This document shows positions 60,508 to 64,000 of a DNA stretch of 64,000 nucleotides, one piece after another; position 1 is the stretch's first letter, and each line of letters begins with the position of its first letter. The position numbers and the translations under genes are program-made. The stretch is taken from the NCBI GenBank assembly GCA_013215815.1, contig JABSQP010000004.1:62001-126000 (forward strand), given 5' to 3'. This DNA is from Alphaproteobacteria bacterium. Lineage in GTDB: Bacteria; Pseudomonadota; Alphaproteobacteria; Micavibrionales; Micavibrionaceae. The notes beneath the pieces were generated by a model, which saw only the letters and a program-made list of their open reading frames with translations, was not told the DNA's origin and did not search any database.

Positions 60508-61446
60508 ATGACACACACAGATATCAAGACAGAAGGCTTAATTTCTAATTTACCGCAAAGTTGGCAACCCTACGCGGTTCTTATGCGCCTTGATCGTCCG
60601 ATCGGCTGGTGGCTACTTTTGATACCGGGCCTGTGGGGAATTGTGATGGCCGCTGATGGCGTGCAAGGCATGTACGGCCGAGATTATTATCTTATGATCT
60701 TGTTTTTTATTGGCGCGGTTATCATGCGCGGGGCGGGGTGCGTCGTGAATGATATGTGGGATCGTGACCTTGATAAAGAAGTTGAGCGCACGCGCAGCAG
60801 GCCGCTTGCCTCTGGCGCGATTAGTATGTTTGAAGCCTCGATGCTGCTTTTCTTCTTACTTTTCACAGGCTTTATTATTCTGGTGCAAACATCGGGCACG
60901 GCAATCTGGCTTGGCGTGTTGTCATTAGTATTTATTGCATCTTATCCGTACATGAAACGTGTCACGTGGTGGCCGCAGGCTTTCCTCGGCATTACATTTA
61001 ACTTTAGTGCCTTGATGGGATTTGCGGCAGCGGCAGATCGCATTGGTATAGAGCCGCTTTTGCTTTATGCGTCATGTTTTTTTTGGACTCTGGGGTATGA
61101 CACAATTTATGCGCATCAAGATAAAAAAGATGATGCGCTCATTGGTATTAAATCTACGGCTTTGCTGTTTGGTGAGCGAAGCCTTTTCTGGGTTAGTTTA
61201 TTTTACGTCGTTTCATTTGTTTTGTTGTGCGCCGCTCTTTTGTATGGCGGCGCGGGTTACGTGACATATGGTTTATTGGTTATTCCCGCCCTTTATGCGC
61301 TGAATATGCTGCGTGAATGGGATATTGATGATCCCGAAAATTCGCTGCAAACGTTTAAGAAAAACAAGATCTATGGGCTTTTCGTTCTGGTTGCTATTTC
61401 AGCCCATAGTCTTTGGGATGTTCTTAGCCCCCATATAGGTTTCTGA
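60508..61446 (+). CDS. ubiA: 4-hydroxybenzoate polyprenyltransferase
   Basis: A 312-residue integral membrane enzyme joining the polyprenyl chain to 4-hydroxybenzoate in ubiquinone synthesis. Start is ATG 60508, with AAGAG about eight bases upstream; the GTG just before it is less likely. The first aspartate-rich motif is NDMWDRDLDKEVERTRSRPL near residues 80-99, and the second is LGYDTIYAHQDKKDD near 200. About eight membrane segments. Ubiquinone serves the respiratory chain ending in the oxidase encoded nearby. The 3' end overlaps the glutamate dehydrogenase gene by 23 bases tail to tail. Confidence 0.95.
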   Translation: MTHTDIKTEGLISNLPQSWQPYAVLMRLDRPIGWWLLLIPGLWGIVMAADGVQGMYGRDYYLMILFFIGAVIMRGAGCVVNDMWDRDLDKEVERTRSRPLASGAISMFEASMLLFFLLFTGFIILVQTSGTAIWLGVLSLVFIASYPYMKRVTWWPQAFLGITFNFSALMGFAAAADRIGIEPLLLYASCFFWTLGYDTIYAHQDKKDDALIGIKSTALLFGERSLFWVSLFYVVSFVLLCAALLYGGAGYVTYGLLVIPALYALNMLREWDIDDPENSLQTFKKNKIYGLFVLVAISAHSLWDVLSPHIGF

Positions 61447-64000
61447 GGCGCTGCTCTGCAATAATTATCATCGACATATCAAGCGTTGAAGAGCGTTTTA
61501 GCTCATCAAATAGAGGTTGTAGCAACTTCGCCTGAGAACCACGAGAATCAATCCAGCTTTCAACGATTTTATGGCGTTTGCTCGTCCCGTTCTTTTCGAT
61601 CGATTTAATCTCTTTCGACATATCTTTTAGAATACGGATCGTGAGGTTTGCCTGACATGTATATAGCTGATCGACAAGGCCTTCGAGAGCTTGTGATGAC
61701 CAATGGTTATCTGCTGGCATATAGCGCGCTTTCTGACGCATCCAATCCAGATGGAATTGCTGACCAAGCTCAAAATAAATGCTCGCAGTAAGGCGAATAT
61801 CAAACTTGTTATCAACGGAGATACGAATAATGTCACAGGCAGATCCAAGAATAGGCATCAAGGAAATATCATGTGATAGCGCCTTGGGCAGTCCGTTTTG
61901 AACGCCGTTATTCGTGAGGTCTTTAATCGTCTTTAAAAGGTCGGCAGGAACAACATCGTTCATGTGTTTCTTCACCGCTTCAATACCATCTTCAAAACTT
62001 GCGATGTCACGGTTGATATCAAGCTTACGACCAAAGCGTGTAAGGAACCATGTGACGGCGCGTTCGATCATACGCGCTGTTTCGCGTAGTGCGTTAAGCT
62101 GCACTGCTGCAGGAACTGTCCCATCAAGAGATTCAATGTGATTCCAAAGATCGCGAAGACCAAATGCTTCACGCACAATGATATAGGCTTTTGCAACCTC
62201 TTCCGCACTTGCGCCGCATTTATTCATACGGTCCATCAAGAAGGAGGGCCCCATACGATTTACAATACCATTAGCAAGTGTCGTCGCGATGATTTCATCT
62301 TTTAGTCGGTGGCCAAGAATTTCTTTTGCGTATGATTTAGAAAGCTTTTTCGGGAAGTAACGCAGTAGGCGTTCTTCCATGGCTTTTGAATCAACAATGT
62401 CACTGTTTAACAATGCTTCAGTGTAGGAAATTTTAGCATAAGACTGCAGAACACTAAGCTCTGGTCGCGTTAAGCCTTTACCAGAGGCTAAGCGTCTTTT
62501 GAGCTCCTCATCATCCGGTAAAAATTCGAGTTCTCTGTTTAGGTTTGCATGTTGCTCTAGGTATGAGATTAGAGCAATTTGCTGTCCTAGATTTTCAGGT
62601 GCCTGAAGCTCCATCAAGCTAATACCTTGGGCTTGCTGGTAGTTGTTACGCAAAACGTGCTGTGCAACATCATCAGTCATCGATTCAAGAAGCTTGTTTC
62701 GCTTTTTAATGTCCATGTTGTGTTTCGTTTGCGACATGACATCAACAAGAAGAATTTTGATATTCACCTCGTCATCAGAGGATGCTACGCCACCTGCGTT
62801 GTCGATATAGTCAGCGTTACAGCAACCACCACCTTGTGCGTACTCGATACGTGCTTGTTGTGTGATAGCGAGGTTGGCTCCTTCGCCAATTACTTTTGCG
62901 TGTACATCTTGCGCATTAATTCGCAGAATGTCGTTACCCTTGTCGCCCACACTATCGTGTGTTTCATCTTTACCTTTAATGTAGGTTCCAATACCGCCAA
63001 ACCACATAAGGTCAGTACGCGCTCTAAGCATAAAGCGTATCAGTTGATTGGGTGTGCAGCTATCTTCGGCGATATCAAAGCGTTTCTTGATTTCTGGTGT
63101 GAGTTCAAGTTTTTTATCGCTTCGCGAGTAAATACGCCCACCTTTTGAGAGTAATTTCTTATTGTATGCGTCCCAACCTTTTACGTTATCGAACAAACGC
63201 TTACGTTCTTTGTATGTCACAGCTGCATCTGGATCCGGATCACAGAAGATATGGAGGTGGTTAAACGCACCGATAAGTCGGATATGTTCGGAAAGGAGCA
63301 TACCGTTACCAAACACATCGCCTGCCATATCACCAACACCAATAGCGTCAAATTCTTCACTTTGTGTGTCATGATTAAGTTCGCGGAAATGACGTTTTAC
63401 TGACTCCCATGCGCCACGTGCTGTAATTCCCATTTTTTTATGGTCGTATCCTGCAGATCCGCCTGAAGCAAAGGCATCACCCAGCCAAAACTCATATTCT
63501 TCAGATAAACCGTTTGCAATGTCGGAAAAGGTTGCTGTTCCTTTATCTGCAGCAACAACGAGATAAGGATCCTCTTCGTCATGACGCACGACATCTTTTG
63601 GTGCGATGATCTTTGTTCCTTTTCGGTTATCTGTGATATCTAGTAGACCACGAATAAAAGTTTTATAACATTCTATACCTTCTTCAAGGAATGCCGCGCG
63701 GCCGCCTATTGTTGGTGGGTTTTTAACAACAAATCCACCTTTAGCACCCATCGGAATAATAACGGCATTCTTGACCTGCTGTGCCTTCATAAGGCCAAGA
63801 ACTTCCGTGCGGAAATCTTCGTGCCTGTCAGACCAACGCAAACCACCACGTGCAATTTTATCACCGCGCAGGTGTACACCTTCAACACGTGCCGAATACA
63901 CAAAGATTTCTTTGTAAGGCTTAGGTTCAGGTAGTTCAGGTATATCACGGCTTTCCAGTTTAATAGAAAGGTATGATTTTGGTTCGCCTTGATCATTGTT
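61424..64000 (-). CDS. NAD-specific glutamate dehydrogenase, large type, C-terminal part
   Basis: The open frame crosses the window end at 64000, so only the last 858 residues are present; the full protein is expected near 1600. The family converts glutamate to 2-oxoglutarate with NAD+. The catalytic region includes SARVEGVHLRGDKIARGGLRW in two parts, SDRHEDFRTEVLGLMKAQQ, the lysine-containing IIPMGAKGGFVVK, and IGVGDMAGDVFGNGMLLS from the nucleotide-binding fold. A long helical C-terminal domain follows. The internal GTG at 63901 is not the true start, as the frame is open beyond it. PutA produces the glutamate that this enzyme can oxidise. Confidence 0.95.
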   Translation of the reverse strand, partial: NNDQGEPKSYLSIKLESRDIPELPEPKPYKEIFVYSARVEGVHLRGDKIARGGLRWSDRHEDFRTEVLGLMKAQQVKNAVIIPMGAKGGFVVKNPPTIGGRAAFLEEGIECYKTFIRGLLDITDNRKGTKIIAPKDVVRHDEEDPYLVVAADKGTATFSDIANGLSEEYEFWLGDAFASGGSAGYDHKKMGITARGAWESVKRHFRELNHDTQSEEFDAIGVGDMAGDVFGNGMLLSEHIRLIGAFNHLHIFCDPDPDAAVTYKERKRLFDNVKGWDAYNKKLLSKGGRIYSRSDKKLELTPEIKKRFDIAEDSCTPNQLIRFMLRARTDLMWFGGIGTYIKGKDETHDSVGDKGNDILRINAQDVHAKVIGEGANLAITQQARIEYAQGGGCCNADYIDNAGGVASSDDEVNIKILLVDVMSQTKHNMDIKKRNKLLESMTDDVAQHVLRNNYQQAQGISLMELQAPENLGQQIALISYLEQHANLNRELEFLPDDEELKRRLASGKGLTRPELSVLQSYAKISYTEALLNSDIVDSKAMEERLLRYFPKKLSKSYAKEILGHRLKDEIIATTLANGIVNRMGPSFLMDRMNKCGASAEEVAKAYIIVREAFGLRDLWNHIESLDGTVPAAVQLNALRETARMIERAVTWFLTRFGRKLDINRDIASFEDGIEAVKKHMNDVVPADLLKTIKDLTNNGVQNGLPKALSHDISLMPILGSACDIIRISVDNKFDIRLTASIYFELGQQFHLDWMRQKARYMPADNHWSSQALEGLVDQLYTCQANLTIRILKDMSKEIKSIEKNGTSKRHKIVESWIDSRGSQAKLLQPLFDELKRSSTLDMSMIIIAEQRLRNLYGG

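Noticed and set aside
62627-63148. A 173-residue open frame opposite glutamate dehydrogenase
   Set aside because: It is a shadow of a strongly conserved gene, with a Cys/Val/Phe-rich sequence typical of antisense translation.

Overview
The window is a gene-dense stretch of chromosome, AT-leaning (GC roughly in the low-to-mid 40s % by eye), from an aerobic alphaproteobacterium. The evidence is the gene content and order: ctaC-ctaD with ctaB, a 39-residue CoxF-like gene, ctaG, ctaE and surf1 for an aa3-type oxidase; pheA next to a membrane-anchored CycM-type cytochrome c; an IalB-family protein; a short two-domain PutA; and the end of a very large NAD-glutamate dehydrogenase. Biosynthetic genes (purD, ilvA, pheA, ubiA) argue against a strongly reduced obligate intracellular genome. 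The exact order is not fixed by what I can see. A Micavibrio-like or Rhodospirillales-related lineage is a guess.

Layout. 1-2060: tail of an exopolysaccharide-type tyrosine autokinase, two membrane proteins likely belonging to the same locus, then a small gene of unknown role behind its own promoter, inverted repeat and hairpin. 2062-8019: housekeeping genes recR, lolA, ftsK and pheA, with a frameshifted small gene between lolA and ftsK and a 58-residue gene beside pheA. 8189-14883: cytochrome c, holC-pepA, then an envelope lipid block of lptF-lptG and mlaA-mlaC. The mlaC ribosome binding site and start codon lie inside a nested inverted repeat. 14892-23059: three tandem paralogues (922, 889 and 907 aa) of the DotA/TraY type IV secretion membrane protein family, about 8 kb in one operon. 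23266-28171: ettA, then a TerA-like gene, a Ca2+/Na+ antiporter and a TerD-like gene in one orientation. 28208-43375: xseA, putA, purD, tadA, rluB, rsmD, uppP, a GST, an epimerase-like protein, an orphan PAS histidine kinase, a redoxin and a DsbD-type thiol reductase. 43456-49612: acetoacetyl-CoA synthetase, an aminotransferase, a SpoU-type methyltransferase, an IalB-like protein and an M23 peptidase. 49605-58862: the cytochrome oxidase region, interrupted by ilvA and an orphan gene flanked by near-identical terminator hairpins. 59019-64000: a frameshifted MAPEG gene, rsmE, a small unknown, ubiA and the C-terminal half of NAD-glutamate dehydrogenase.

How the parts fit. Many genes serve the envelope: LolA, LptFG, MlaA/C, UppP, the M23 peptidase, the exopolysaccharide remnant and the DotA-like trio. 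The oxidase genes, SURF1, CtaG, CtaB, the cytochrome c and UbiA serve aerobic respiration, fed by PutA and glutamate dehydrogenase through proline and glutamate oxidation. The two most unusual blocks are the DotA/TraY-like triplet, which stands without any other Dot/Icm gene in view, and the TerA-CaCA-TerD cassette. No tRNA, rRNA, insertion sequence or CRISPR array was seen, and no gene-free stretch exceeds 300 bases.
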